A model generated the notes under the pieces. The model worked only from the letters and a program-made list of their open reading frames with translations, had not been told where the DNA came from and did no database searches. Below are positions 24,758-37,500 of a stretch of DNA of 64,000 nt, piece by piece. The stretch spans positions 132,572 to 196,571 of the forward strand of contig VZTJ01001645.1 in NCBI GenBank assembly GCA_013397795.1, read 5' to 3'. Position numbers and translations under genes: made by a program. Source of the DNA: Orthonyx spaldingii (taxonomy: Eukaryota; Chordata; Aves; Passeriformes; Orthonychidae). Each line of letters starts with the position of its first letter. Position 1 is the first letter of the stretch.

Positions 24758-27700
24758 GCCAGGGCCCAGTCTTACCAAAGAGAGAAGCACAGGACTTGCT
24801 TCTCTGGCAGTATCAAGACAGGAAAAAGGTTTTTTTTCAGGTATCTTTCTCTTAAATATGGTTTTTTCCTGGAGGTGGAACAACTTTTAATTGGATTATA
24901 TACTTATCAATACTCAAAACTAGTTGGTCACTGGCTCTGTTTCTCAGGAAGTAAAGTGTACTGCTTCCTGCACCATAAGCCACTTGCAAGACTGACCCTT
25001 CCTGGGCAAACCCACGACAACAACTTACAAGGGAATTGTACAGTTTTAAAAGGTGGAGGAGCCCTTGATGTAGGTGAGAGGAAAAGAGAGACAGATACAA
25101 ATAGCTCCTTAAAGAGCCACACAGAAGGAGGATACTGCTGCCTACTCAGACTGGGACACCAGCAATAAATCCTGGCATCAAATAAAAAACCCAAATGCTG
25201 CCAGAGTGCTGCTTCCCAAATCATTGGAAGAGACTCTTTTAATTAGAACTATATTTGAATTGCAGATGCCATTTGAATTATCTAAGAAAAAAGAAGAGCT
25301 AATGGTTCTCTCACTGCTTTCTACTAATACAGAGCTTCATCCTATCTGTTTCTGGGGTGTTTTAGAACTCCCAAAAGACAGAATAGTCAAAAGGGACATT
25401 ATTTCAGACATTAATATTATTCTTACTATGATTATGATGATGATTATGATGACGATTATGATGATGATTATGATGATGATTATTACTGCTATTACTATTA
25501 TATTATTTTATTATTATTCTGTCGAGCTTGTCTTGACTTTCTGCTGATAATTAACCTAGCATTTTAAAATTATTTTTACTTATCTGTTACTCAAATAACA
25601 CCCATGCACAAAACACCAGAAAGCCCTAATTTGTGAATTAGCTATTCACTACCTTAAGGTATTCTAGCTGTTTTAGAGAAATGTTACTGGATTCTTTGTA
25701 AGCTAACTTTTATCAGGGAAAAGGGATGATGCACTGGAGGTCAGGCAGGATGGCACGATACACCAGGTACAGTAAATAGGAACTCTAGTAGGCAGGTTGT
25801 AACAACAGCAGCTAAATCAAAAAGTCAGCTCACACACATGATCTAATATTCCCTGAGTAAGAAGTTTTAGAGAAGTTTTTTGAAGTAGTAACACCGACTA
25901 AGTGATTTTTATTAGCTCAGGACACATTTATTTTTATAAGTGCTAGCACCCATATCTGCAGGCTACTATTCAGAGCTTCTGATTACTTAAATTATTAGTT
26001 GGAAGTTTCTCTGCTTATTGACCTACATGCAGCTGGGCTTCGGTAAGTGTTTGTTGCCAAGATGTGGAAGACAAGCACTAAACCTGGGGCTGTGTAACTT
26101 GCAACACCACAATGATCCCTGCAGCTTTGTTGCCATCACATTGCAGCAGCCCTGTCACTTATGTTTTGTTCAAGGGTGAGAAAAAAGCTGTCTATTTTAA
26201 CCAGGCTGGGTCAGCAAGAAAGCAGAAAGCACAGGTTGGAAGCTGTGTTTCAGTTCCCCTTGTGGCCCAAAAGATAAGTGTAAACTGAGGGAAGTTACTG
26301 TTGATGCTGGTCAGGCCAGAAGCCAAAGGGGTGCTTCAGGCTGAGCTGTGGGTGTGTTTACATGGCTTGATGAGTTAGCATAGTGTTCCACACAGGCCAC
26401 CCAGCTATGCTGAGAAGCTGTGCACATCTGGGCAGATGAAATTACATTGCAAGCCAGCCCTTGGATAACAGAAGTAGCTCACCAGAGCTGGTTCCAGTGT
26501 TTTGTATTGAACCATATTGTGCTGCACAGACAACTTCTGTCTTCCCATTTCAGGGTTTGGTTCTTCTGGATTAGGGATGAAGTCTGCTACTGATAATACC
26601 TCAGATACTTCCCTTCTGTAAACAAAAATTCTAACAAGTTTCTCAACAGAGTCCTGTAACCTTATTTAATTCAGCCTCTACAAATACCAGCTTACAGCAC
26701 TTAAGGCTAACCATATATCTCTCTATCTGTGTCAAAAAACTGGAGTTATTATTTTACTGGAGGTCCTTAGCTTCCTGGTGTTGTGTTTTATTACTGTTGC
26801 AGAGAGCACATCACATGCCTTGGGGAGCAGTAAGTGCTACTGCATGAATGACATCAGTACACAGTGCTGCCTGTCTCCCTTTGGTGCATCACTCACGGGC
26901 AAGCCGTGAGAATGTCCAAGGCCCTGGATCATACTGCCAACCTGAAGGAATCAAACATCTTGAGTGACAGCTAAAAATAGATGTACAGTTCAGTCTTTAC
27001 CACCATGATCCCTCTACAAACTGCTGGAGTACCTGCAATCCCAACTCAGCCCTGCAGTTTTACTCAGATGCCATACATGCTATTCATTTTAAAAAGCTGT
27101 CTTTGCTGCAGTAGGACTATTCGAAAAGCAGCCCCAGTCTGCACAGCTGCCAAACCTTGCCTTCCCCCTTCCTTGTCTCTCTGATCTGCTCAGGGGAAGA
27201 TTCAAATGACATCCACCTCATAAATAATGCCAGCTCAAGCAGCTCCTGTGGTATCCCCTGATTCTCTTTAACTTCCCCCTCATCCCACCTCCCATATTCC
27301 CATACTGTTCCTGATAACCCTAAGTAATCACACAGGTAAATTAGACCCTGTTCCCAGGACCCACTGAACAAGTTCTCAGGTTGATTCCAGAATGATACCC
27401 ATCTCTCCATCTCAGCCAGAACCAATATATAGTTTCTTTGCTTTTTGGAAATTTTCCATTCCCATGATCTCTAGCTCTCTGAGGACTTTGGATCAAACCA
27501 CTTCTTCCAGGTTTCAGCTAGCTTGCTGCAGTTAGTAACTCCACACCTCTCATCTGCCAGAGACAATCTCCAGCCTCTGTCAGGAAAGGAACATCTCTTC
27601 TTCACACAGGAGCATTGTGTATCATAGCATTTTCCAGGAAAACTCATATCATCAGGCAGTTCATAAGGTTTCTGCAATGGACTTCCTAGAGTGTTCCACA

Positions 27701-29669
27701 GGAGTGGGGCGATTTCCAGCAGAATGAGTAGAAAAGCAGCTACATCTAAAAAACCACACTATACTAACCTGCCCATGTCACACCTTATACTTGCCTTTCC
27801 ACACCTCTGCATCTCTAAAACTGACTGGGTTCAGACTATACCAAATATTATCTGAAAAACTCTTCTTTGTCATTTCTGCTAAGACAAAGTAGTTTATTAA
27901 AACCCCAAGAAAACCCATTTCAATACTTGTTTTAGATTCTACCTAGCACATTCAATAAGGTTGCTCAAATACACCAGGATGCTGTGAATTGGTAACTGGA
28001 AGTGTACAGTGAGATGTAGACTTGCCAGTACTCTTGGGTAAGTGTCAGATGGCACAGAAAGGGCAGGAATTTTGTGGGAGAGCTCATAAGGTGAGGTAAG
28101 GTCACAAATCCTACCATACCTGTATTCAGAACTTTGAAACAGGAGAAGGAGACAGCTGAGATCTTTAGGATATTATCACAGCCTGTAGTCCCTGGCAGGA
28201 TTTCATAGGCCTTGAGGAGTGAAAAGGGGAAAGAAAACCAGTTGGGACAGAGCCATTTTCAGCACAGACCATGGGAACTGCTAATGAAGGACAAAGGCAA
28301 CAAAACAGAATGATTAAGAGTTCCAGTATTTTATTGATGAGTTTGACATCTGGTTAAACAATACAGACATTTGGAACTGGATATCCAGTAGCTCCCATAT
28401 ACAAACCATCATGGTACCTTGGCAAATTCACAGAGCAGAAGAAAAAGCCATTTAAAGGATGCAGGCTCCCAGGAACAGGACAGACAGTAGTAGGTAAGCA
28501 GGTTAGCTGGAAGAAATGGGAGGAGAATGAAGGAGAATGTGGGATATCCAAGCTCTAGGCATCTGCCTTCCCTAGCTCAAATTAAGCATCTAATTTCCCC
28601 AGGTGCTCTCTATAGAAACAAGCTTCTACAGAGGACAATTCACTACACAATATTATATTGCTGCTCTACACAGCTTCCGTGAATTTATTCCGTGTTTCCT
28701 AGGGAAATACTGCTCTCACCAGCAATTGCAGAGCATGCCCAGGGACATGTGCTGACTAATTTTGATGCCTAGAGATGTGTGAATCTCCTTTCCCTTTTCC
28801 CTCCATCCCCAACTATCCATTGTGAGTTAGTATGTAAACAAGTGGCATTCACACCTCACAGATGAGGATTTTGTCAAGGAACAGGACCTTTCACTGGCTG
28901 TCATACATAGCAGACATACACAGAACATTGTAATTCCTTCTAATCCCAGATGGACTGTTTGTGTTTTGCCAAAAATCCACTTTTCCCCCCTCATACAGCA
29001 TCAGATCTGCCCATGCCACATCCACTACATTAGCGCAGAAGTCCCTGTGAATTCTCAGTAAGGCGCCCATTTGGGTGGACAAGCACAGGATCTGCACAAG
29101 TCTGCTGCTAACCCACATGGGTTTCAATCCACTGAAGGCAATAGGAGAATTTTCACTGATTTTAACAGATAGGGTAGATTTAAACAAATGTCACATGCAG
29201 AATTCATTCACACATCAAGCTCTAGTCACTGCTAAAATCTGACTGATTTGGTAGAAAATTGTACAGACTCTCCTTTCTTGTTTCCAACAAGCTGAATTGT
29301 ATTCAACTTCTGAATGAACGTTTACCCAAAGGAAGACTTCTGTCAATATATATGGCTGTAATTATGTATACATTCACAACATATATGTTCCCTTATTAAA
29401 AGGTTGCCCAAATGATAAAGCAGAAAAAGAAGATTGTTTTGGTTTGAAAGAACAATTGCACAGACTGAAGTTTGCTGCTATATTAATATAGTACCAACAG
29501 ATGCTGTAATTAGAAAGTAAAAGGCAACCAGAGGAATTGTTAATAGTTGTGCAGTGCGTAGGCTTCTAAAACTAAAATGCTTCTTTAGGGAAGTGATAAT
29601 GTTTTCATATGTGATCCTGTGTCTAGAGTAAAAATGCTAAAGGCCCATTCCCACAAGTGTCATATGCTA
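24758..29669. other. Gene-free stretch, 24.8-29.7 kb
   Basis: No coding exon or RNA gene was identified. Besides the ATG/ATT trinucleotide tract at 25.4 kb, the sequence is unique-looking and AT-leaning. Lines near 29,120 resemble very old interspersed repeats found in archosaurs and turtles, but too weakly to annotate. Confidence 0.5.
25427..25516. repeat. (ATG/ATT)n trinucleotide-like repeat
   Basis: An imperfect array of ATGATGATT units degrades into TTATTA repeats. It produces a Met/Ile-rich open frame in the plus strand that is not a protein. Confidence 0.9.
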
Positions 29670-29674
29670 TAACC

Positions 29675-30246
29675 TGGTCTGGTTTTGACTGGGGTAGAGT
29701 TAATATGACTCAGAGTAGCTAATATGGGGCTGTGTTTTGGATTTTGCTAGAAACAGTGTTGATAATACAGCAATGTTTTAATTATTGCTAAGCAATGTTT
29801 GCACAGCCTCAAGGCCTTTCCTGCTTCTCACCCCATCCCACCAGCAAGTATGCTGGGGGTGCATAAGAGTTTGGGAGGGGACACAGCCAGGACAGCTGAC
29901 CACAAAGCAATATTCCATACCTTAATGTACATAAAGCTGGGGAAGGAGAATGAAGAGGGGTACATTTGGAATGCCACCTGTTTTCCCAAGTAGCTGCTGT
30001 GTGTGATGTAGCCCTGATTTCCTGGGAGTGGCTGAACACCTGCCTGCACATGGGAAGCAGTGAATCAATTCCCTGTTTTGCTTTGCTTGCACGTGCAGTT
30101 TTTGCTTTATCTGTTAAACTGTCATTATCTCAATCCACCTTTTCTCCCTCACTACTACCTTTCTGATTCTCTCCCCCATCCCACTGAGGTACAATAAGCA
30201 AGCAGCTGTCTGGTGCTTAGTTGCCAGCTGGGGTTGAACCACGACA
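29675..30246 (+). mobile_element. Solo LTR with perfect 5-bp target duplication (ERVL-like)
   Basis: The 572-base element begins TGGTCTGGTTTTGACTGGGG and ends GGGTTGAACCACGACA, which I recognise as the ends of an abundant avian LTR. It is flanked by the direct repeat TAACC at 29,670-29,674 and 30,247-30,251. A TATA-like ACATAAAG sits near 29,929 and a diverged poly(A) signal (GTTAAACTG) near 30,113, giving plus orientation. No gag, pol or env sequence is attached, so it is a recombined solo LTR. The 5-bp duplication suits class III (ERVL), but family assignment is inference. Confidence 0.93.
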
Positions 30247-30251
30247 TAACC

Positions 30252-31267
30252 ATATGGATACATTTGCAAATTGCTCCATTTTCTACAATACTATTCTAAA
30301 TTTATCACTATTCTTAATTAATTTCTCTGTTTCCAGGAGCACATAAGTGATTTTCTTTTCTTAAATGCAAGATATTCATTATTTTTTGCTATGATCCACC
30401 CACATGATGAATTAGAACATGAAGGAAAATAATATGCTGCTTCCACTACAAAAAGAAAAATACTTCGATTCAGTAGAAAGCAGGCAGGCAATGCATTAGT
30501 TCAATGCATGTTCCTAATCTCTGCTGGGCAAAGATTTCCATGTTGGCACAGGGCACCAGAGAAACTGAATGAAATCAACATGGCATCTATCAAGATATAA
30601 GATTTTTCTTCTATTCTGGTTTGATACCAATACAGACTCTATTTGACTGTAGTTGACCTCCAGTGTGAAAATCAGTCACCCCCAAAACACACACACACAC
30701 CCCACACACACCCATAACACACAAAACTACTAATTAGAGCACACACAGAGAACAATTCAGGGCAACTGGAAGAAAAGGTCAGGACTGTGGCGGCACAAGT
30801 TCTGTATTTCAAGTAAAAAGGTGAAAAACTGAACTGGAACTTCATTCTAGATAATACCTCTTTCTAGAAAACAGTACATGAATACTACTGAGACACATTC
30901 ATTTCCAGGCATATCTGGAATGGGGGGGGACACACCCTGGGAGAGAGAATTATATATCGTATTTACAGTCCTGCAGGATCTACTCTTAGGGATACTTCCA
31001 GCTGAATCACAGGGAAGCTTGTTGTTGCTAGGTTCGTAGCTACCTGAAAGAATAGAAATGCATCAGAGCAGGGGAATTGCTTTGGTCTGGTGCAAACCAG
31101 AAGGCATGGGGTATAGCCCAGACTCTCCAGACCACCTGGAGAGCCAGGAATCACAAGTAGTCAAAAAGAAGGTAATGAAACAGAAATAGCAACTGCTTGA
31201 TGGCAACAGTGAGTTCTAGCCCTACAGCTTTTCCATCTGCCGTGTTCTTCCTTCGCTAAGAGCAGAC
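30252..31267. other. 3' flank of BLVRA
   Basis: This lies between the BLVRA stop codon and the solo LTR. It must include the BLVRA 3' UTR on the minus strand, but I see no AATAAA or ATTAAA on that strand here. A CA-rich tract at 30.7 kb is listed separately. The transcript may use a variant signal or end further downstream. Confidence 0.5.
30685..30723. repeat. Interrupted (CA)n repeat
   Basis: CA dinucleotides are interrupted by CCC and CCAT. It is a small, probably polymorphic simple repeat in the 3' flank of BLVRA. Confidence 0.85.
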
Positions 31268-31541
31268 TCAGGAATAGATTTTCTCTGGCTCTTCACAGTA
31301 CTGTTGGATCACCTCGGCAAGGTCAAGACACCTCAAAATTCGCCATTTTTCAGCAGCCAGCTCCTCCTTGGAGACCTGGCCCAGCAGTTTCTTGGCAAAG
31401 AGGTTCTGATCCTGCATGAAAAGGCCCACGGAAGATCTTGGGGCTTCAGGGAAGTTCTCCAGGCAACCACTTGTGAAACAGAAGTTGATTTTCTTTTCAC
31501 GTCTCATCCCTGGTCCCCTTTCTTCAATCCAAGTCAAGGGC
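31268..31541 (-). CDS. BLVRA: BLVRA terminal coding exon
   Basis: The acceptor TTCACACTAG precedes PLTWIEERGPG and the C-terminal block KKLLGQVSKEELAAEKWRIL, ending ...QQYCEEPEKIYS and TGA at 31,270-31,268. The C-terminus is longer than the human ...YCCSRK and has a single Cys (C288) where human has two. The exon is separated from the preceding one by the largest intron of the gene (4.8 kb). Confidence 0.96.
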
Positions 31542-34500
31542 CTAGTGTGAAGGAACAGAGAAAAAGTATTAATTAAGAAATTGAATAGGCAATTCTAATT
31601 TTTGGGGGGGTTTTTTTCTCAGCATTTACAGAAAATATTCTAATAAATGCACCATTTTGGAGTATCAATCATTGCATATTTAGGCAATGTGTCCTGACCA
31701 ACATGCCTCATGGTTACAGAGCTCAACAACAAGTAATAGTCTTAACTCTGCCACTGTTTCATGCCATGACTTTCAGCACACCATCTAAGCTCTCTCCAGC
31801 TTTGTCTTCTCTGTGCACAAAGTGAAGCAAGGAACATAAAGCCATGTCATAAGGAAAGGGGAAGTTTCTGGGCTGTTTGTTTGTGGACGTGGATGAAAAG
31901 TGCAGTTAAATGTCCAAAAATTTTGTACATAATTCAGTCACAGCTAAACTCAAAAGGCCCTCAATGTCTAGTTATTCCTCCAGCAAGAATGAATTTAAGT
32001 CACTCAGGCGCATAATGATGACCCAGGTGCTACTATGCAAGCTGAACCCCCATCCCTTTGGGATGAGCTGGACAAGTTGACTCACACAGACACAAGTGTC
32101 CATACTCCCTGAACTTTTAAAATGTTTCCTTCTCATCACTGGGAGCACTGAGATGATCCTAAAATTTATACCTACCTAGACTCCCAGGCAGGCCTTTCTT
32201 AATCAGAGCAGAGTCCTGTCTTACGCCAACACAACAGCACAATCTCCAAACCAAGCTTGGTGGTATTGGCTATTGACTTGCATAGCTCACATTTTCCTTC
32301 CCAACATCCCCTCTTGGCCGACGGGAAAGGAGCCACGGGACACGCTGTACCACTTCAGGGGTCTTGACAGATTCCTTGACCCAACACTGCAAGGCCTTTG
32401 AGGAATAGTCAACACCAGCCACAGTCACAATCCTCCCTTCCTGCTCTTTTGTCAACTGCTTGAACCATACCATTGCCTTTCCACAGCTCATTCATCAGCA
32501 CTCACTGCCTGTGTTTAGAGGATACACATTATTTTTCTTCCTTGGTTATTGATGACCCTTCCACAGTCCTTTATGGCCCACTTTAGTCTGCCACTCACAA
32601 ATTATGAAGGCATCAATAGCCTGGAAGAATAAATTCTGTCTCCAAGTACTGCCCATTAAATCTTCAGTATCATTTGTTCTGGAAAGAAAGTCCTTGCCAG
32701 TCTGCCCCGAACACATTCTGCAGAGCACTCAGCTTAACTTTTCTGCACATTTCATCTTTTATGATCTAGGATTCAGTTTCTATACTTACATCATTGTATC
32801 AATTATTCTTTGCTAACCTGTACTTCCACATCCCTGCCACTCGCCCTACAAATTAAGCATGGCCAGATGAATGTGACTGAACAGAATAAAACAGCTGGAG
32901 GGGGAAAAAATACCCAAATCACAGCCTGCAAGAATGCACCGAAAAGATTCTCAGATGACTAATGAATGCAAAGGTACCATGCATCTTAGGAAGTCCCAGG
33001 GCTACATGTCACTGCAAGTCAGAAAGGTGCTTGGGGGCCATATTGCTCAGTGTTTTCTGTGTTCCCATCCTCCTTCCCTGAGGTAAAGGCTGTTGATCTG
33101 GGTCAGAGGCAGGCTGCTGAACAAGCTGGGCTTTGCTCCGACTTGACAAAGCCGGTTTTATATTCCTCTGACAGTAATGACAGTCACAGAGGGTTCAAGC
33201 CACTGTTATTCAAAGCTGCTTTATCTCAGGTAGGCAGGCATGAAGAAACCACTGGACAGGCACAGGCAAAGATCTCCATCATGTAATAGCAAGGAGCTCA
33301 CAATATGATTCAAGACAGGCCCTGTCAGTGCAGGATCACCTCCCTGGGGTGCTCTAGAGCAGATGGACACCAGTGATCAGGCTCAAGTGTATGCCTTCTG
33401 CTCTAGCTTGGGAAGCCACTGAAGCAGAAGCACAAACATGCAGAGTGGGCAGAATTTAATCAGAGTGATTAGAATGACTGATTTAGATCAGTGAGCAGGA
33501 AAATGTTGGATTTACTAACAGATTTATCTTCTTCTGCAATTGGATTTTTAGTCATTTTCCCAAAGAGAGGTTGATTCTACTTGATTGCTAACCAAGACAT
33601 ATTCATTTTTAATTAACAACAACTTCTACTCTTGTTTTCCTATAAAGATAAGTATGTTGCAAGTCCACACATTATTTCAGCAATTTTGTAGCTTAAGAAA
33701 CAGACTCAGATTTTGCATCAGAAAATTGTGAAGGGCTGTTGCTTTTTTCCTAGACAATTTGCCTATTTTCATTAAAGATTTGTATCAAAGTATTATCTGG
33801 CTACAAATGTATTTAGTTGTTTGGAAGTGTTAGTACTGTTACTTAAAAGCAACAAATCCAACACTTTTGGTAGCTGAATAAAACCAGATTACATATGTTG
33901 GGTAGTTAAAAAACAAGAAAAAGAAAATTTCATCAAGCACTAACAAAGCTTTTATACTGTCTGCAAAAGCAAACAGTCTGCAGTGAAGAAAACACCCTTT
34001 CTATGGCCATTTTGTCTTTCCAGATTTTAAACAGATAGCATTTTCTTAGCTACATTTTATTCAAAGATTGAAGACTTTTTGCTTTTCTGATTCCCTTTTT
34101 CCTCAAATAATGAGTGGCCCTTGCTGGACTTCAACAGCTCAGTAAGCCAATATGAAGCAAACACGCTTTGTACCTTTAGAAAAATTAAGCTGGTTTCATG
34201 CTTGAAAGAACTCTGGGTCCACTAAGCTTAAAATTTTATGCAGCAACTTCTGTAGAAAGCATGTATTACATAATTTTCTATGAATGTTCATTTTAAAGAT
34301 ATTTTATTACACCCTATAAGTTTAGATCTCCATAAAAACTTAACTCCAAATGTTTTTTGTCAGAATATGTTCAGAAAATGTCTTTAATTTCTTTTAAACG
34401 TTTTCCTTTTCAGACTTCGAAAATGCCAATATTTTTAGTTTATCATTAAATCAATGAGAGGCTCCCTTAGCTTGAATGGGAATCAGACAATTGGACTCTA

Positions 34501-37500
34501 TCCCTAGTTAACATCAAAAGAGATGCTGCCCAAATCATTATCTCTCCAGCTTCCACTAAAAATTGATTTCTGACATTTAGTGAATCCAAGCTCTGTAATC
34601 CTGGGACAGGAACTGCTGTCCCAAACCAGACATGCTGTCAGTAGAGGTTTGGCTTTCCCTGGATTGCTCAATGTTGTATCACAGTGAGGCTGTCAGCTCA
34701 GCTGTTCTGGACACACAACAGAGGCAGAGGTCATCTCTCAAATAGCTGGGTGCAGGCATTAACACACACCTCCAAAATCCACCCAGAGCCAGAGGAGCAG
34801 CCAGGGTGGGCTGTGCAGCAGAGAGAGACTATACCCTTTGCACAAATCCCTGCTTAATAAGCAGAACACAGGATCCTGCATTCTGCACCTGCTGTGTTTT
34901 CCAAGGCAGAAAATAGGATGAATTAACCCAATTTCTCAAGGTTACCGTATGCATGTCTTTCAAAAAAGGATGGGATAGCTCTCATGAAAGGTACAGACCT
35001 TTCCTATTCTTCAGCAAAATAAAGGTTGGGTGAATTAGAACCATAACACCACCACCATTTCTTCTGGGCCATAATTTTACTTGACAGAGAGCGGGCCAAA
35101 TTCTCTACTGCAGTAACTCCACTGACGTCAGTGAGGGAAGGTCAGCAGGAAATATGGCTCCAGCACCGAACACAATACAGGAACGCTATGTAATTTTCCA
35201 CCCACCCTAAATTATCCCAGAGGCATAAAACTGATTGCCCCCAAAGTTATTAAAACACTCATGGTGAGAGAACACTTACTGATCCTTTCAATAGTGGTCA
35301 AGAGAAGCAGATATCGGGTAGTGGTGTGGAACAGGAAAAAAACAGTAATCCAGAAACAGTTCTGTATCCAGAAAATATCATACATAGCAGCTAAGGACTA
35401 CCCAGGAGACAGGACAGCCAGGGAAACGTTTAAACCACCCGCTAGTTCCATCTGCTGGAATTAGTTCAAAATCTCACTCTATCTAGATCTTTACAGCTAC
35501 TTATGTTACTAGCAAATTGCTAAGAGGGTAAACAGAGCTTGTATACAGAGTTCTGTCCTCTCACAACTGCATTTCAAAAGGAATTAGAAATGCTGTTTTA
35601 TTTAAAGAAAGAGGATGATTGCTAAAACAAGATGATAATCCCATGATAAACTGCAATGGGGCTTGTAGGAGTGGCTTGATGAAATGCTTAACCAGACCCA
35701 TGGTGAAGTTACGAGTTCAAATGAGCCCTGATTATTCACTCCCTAAAGAGCTAGTCCTTCAGGTTACTACTTTAACTAAACATTTATCTAAACTGCTGGG
35801 TTAGGTTTGGGCTTTTTAAGAGGTCTATCAGCATACCTGCAACCAAAAAAAAAAAGGAACAAACAGTTACATCACCATTGCCTAATTTTTTTCTACCTTT
35901 TCATGTCAGATAATTCTCAAGTTGTTTCTTGTTGCTTTAAACTGACATTGTAAGTAACTTCAACCTATTTGAAAGGACATGAATTCTGCACAGATGGTCC
36001 AGAATGACCAAACCCGGGAGTTTCCACCAGTCTTTGGAGCAAGCTGAGTATTCAATCAACAGTATGAAATACTGATGACTAACTTCATAGTTACAACATA
36101 CCACTTTTTAGCAAGGCTATTAAAAATATCCTAGTTGATAGGAAGGATATTGTCACTACATAATAAAAGAGAGATCAAACTCAATATTATAAAATGCATC
36201 TTTAAAAGACATGTAGACTTTCATGCCAGCCTCCACCCATCCTGTTTCCATAAGAGAAGAAGAGGATGCAGAACTCCTGCAGGCAGAAGTCCTGCACAGG
36301 ATGAGGAGCCTGATTCACATGTTACCACAGACACTACTCACTTCTTGTTTGCCGTCTGAAAGTGAACAGTCATTCTGGAATAATTCTTATCCTTCCCCTT
36401 CTCTCTGGTGGCAGAGGTAACAGTGAGGTCTCCAAAGAGGTCAATCAGCCAAGTCAGACGGGCGATTCCACTGAAAGCTGGGAATCCTGATTTGTTTTCA
36501 TCGAGGACACTACCTGGTGGAATAGAAACTCTTGATGAACAGGAGAAAGAAAAATGCCTTCTGCATAGGGAAGGATGAAGAAACTGCAGTGTTGCAGGCT
36601 CAAAGATCATGATGTAGAAAGATCATGAGTGGATGGACTGAGTAGGAAAGTCAACAAATACAGTAAATGTCGAAATGGACCACTTGATGAGCTATGGCAG
36701 AGAAGGCTGCACAAAGTACTGTACAACAAACCCTTCAGGACATGTTGAGGACAGGAGGGTGTATGTGCATTCAACACAGGAATTATCCAGAACCAGCACC
36801 TGTGTCTCTACTCTGTGTCTCTACTGTTTATAGACAGACTCTTGTGTAAAAGGACTCAATGAAGCCTGGAAGCACTGGCATCCCCGTGAAGCAGTCAGAT
36901 AAATCCAGATAGACTTTGATTTCTTTAGAGCTACTGACCTGTAAAATGCAATGTTCCCTTCACCAGGTCTTTCCCAGCCACCTCTTTTTTCAGCTGCTTG
37001 TACTCTTCAGTAAGAAGTTCAATGTGCTCCACATGGAGTACTTTACCTGCCATTAAAAACAAAACAAAACACAACCGAAAAAAAACCGGCAAAAATCAGG
37101 ACAGATTAAATAAAAATTTTCTGTGTGAATCAAAGTCAAATCTAAACAGTAAAGGCTTCACTAGCCACCAGTGGGAACTTATTTAGAAATATTCTCATTC
37201 ATGGCTCACAACGTGATGTCAGGAAGAAAATCAAACACAGGCCCTGAGCAGAAGCATCAGTCTGGGTTAAGGATTTTCAGGAGACAACAAATACAGAGAC
37301 AATGGGAACAGTAGCTGCTATGTTTAACAGAAACTCTGTAACGAAACCCAGTAGCCAGCTAAGGCTGAAACATGAGTCTTCAGAGTACTGGATGGATTAA
37401 TTCTTGGCCTCTTTCCCCTCACATTTTCTTGTTCTGCATTTTTCCTCCCAGGGTAGTAGGAAAGAAAAAGGAAGGGGAAAAAATAGCATAATGTTCAGAA

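Larger units (their letters stand above)
31542..36341 (-). other. BLVRA: BLVRA last intron (4.8 kb)
   Basis: It has a donor GTGAGT and a TAG acceptor. Inside are a minus-strand stretch at 32,270-32,816 that is unusually open in one frame but carries several stops, and an old interspersed repeat with a CRE-like palindrome at 35.1 kb. No alternative BLVRA exon was recognised. Confidence 0.85.
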
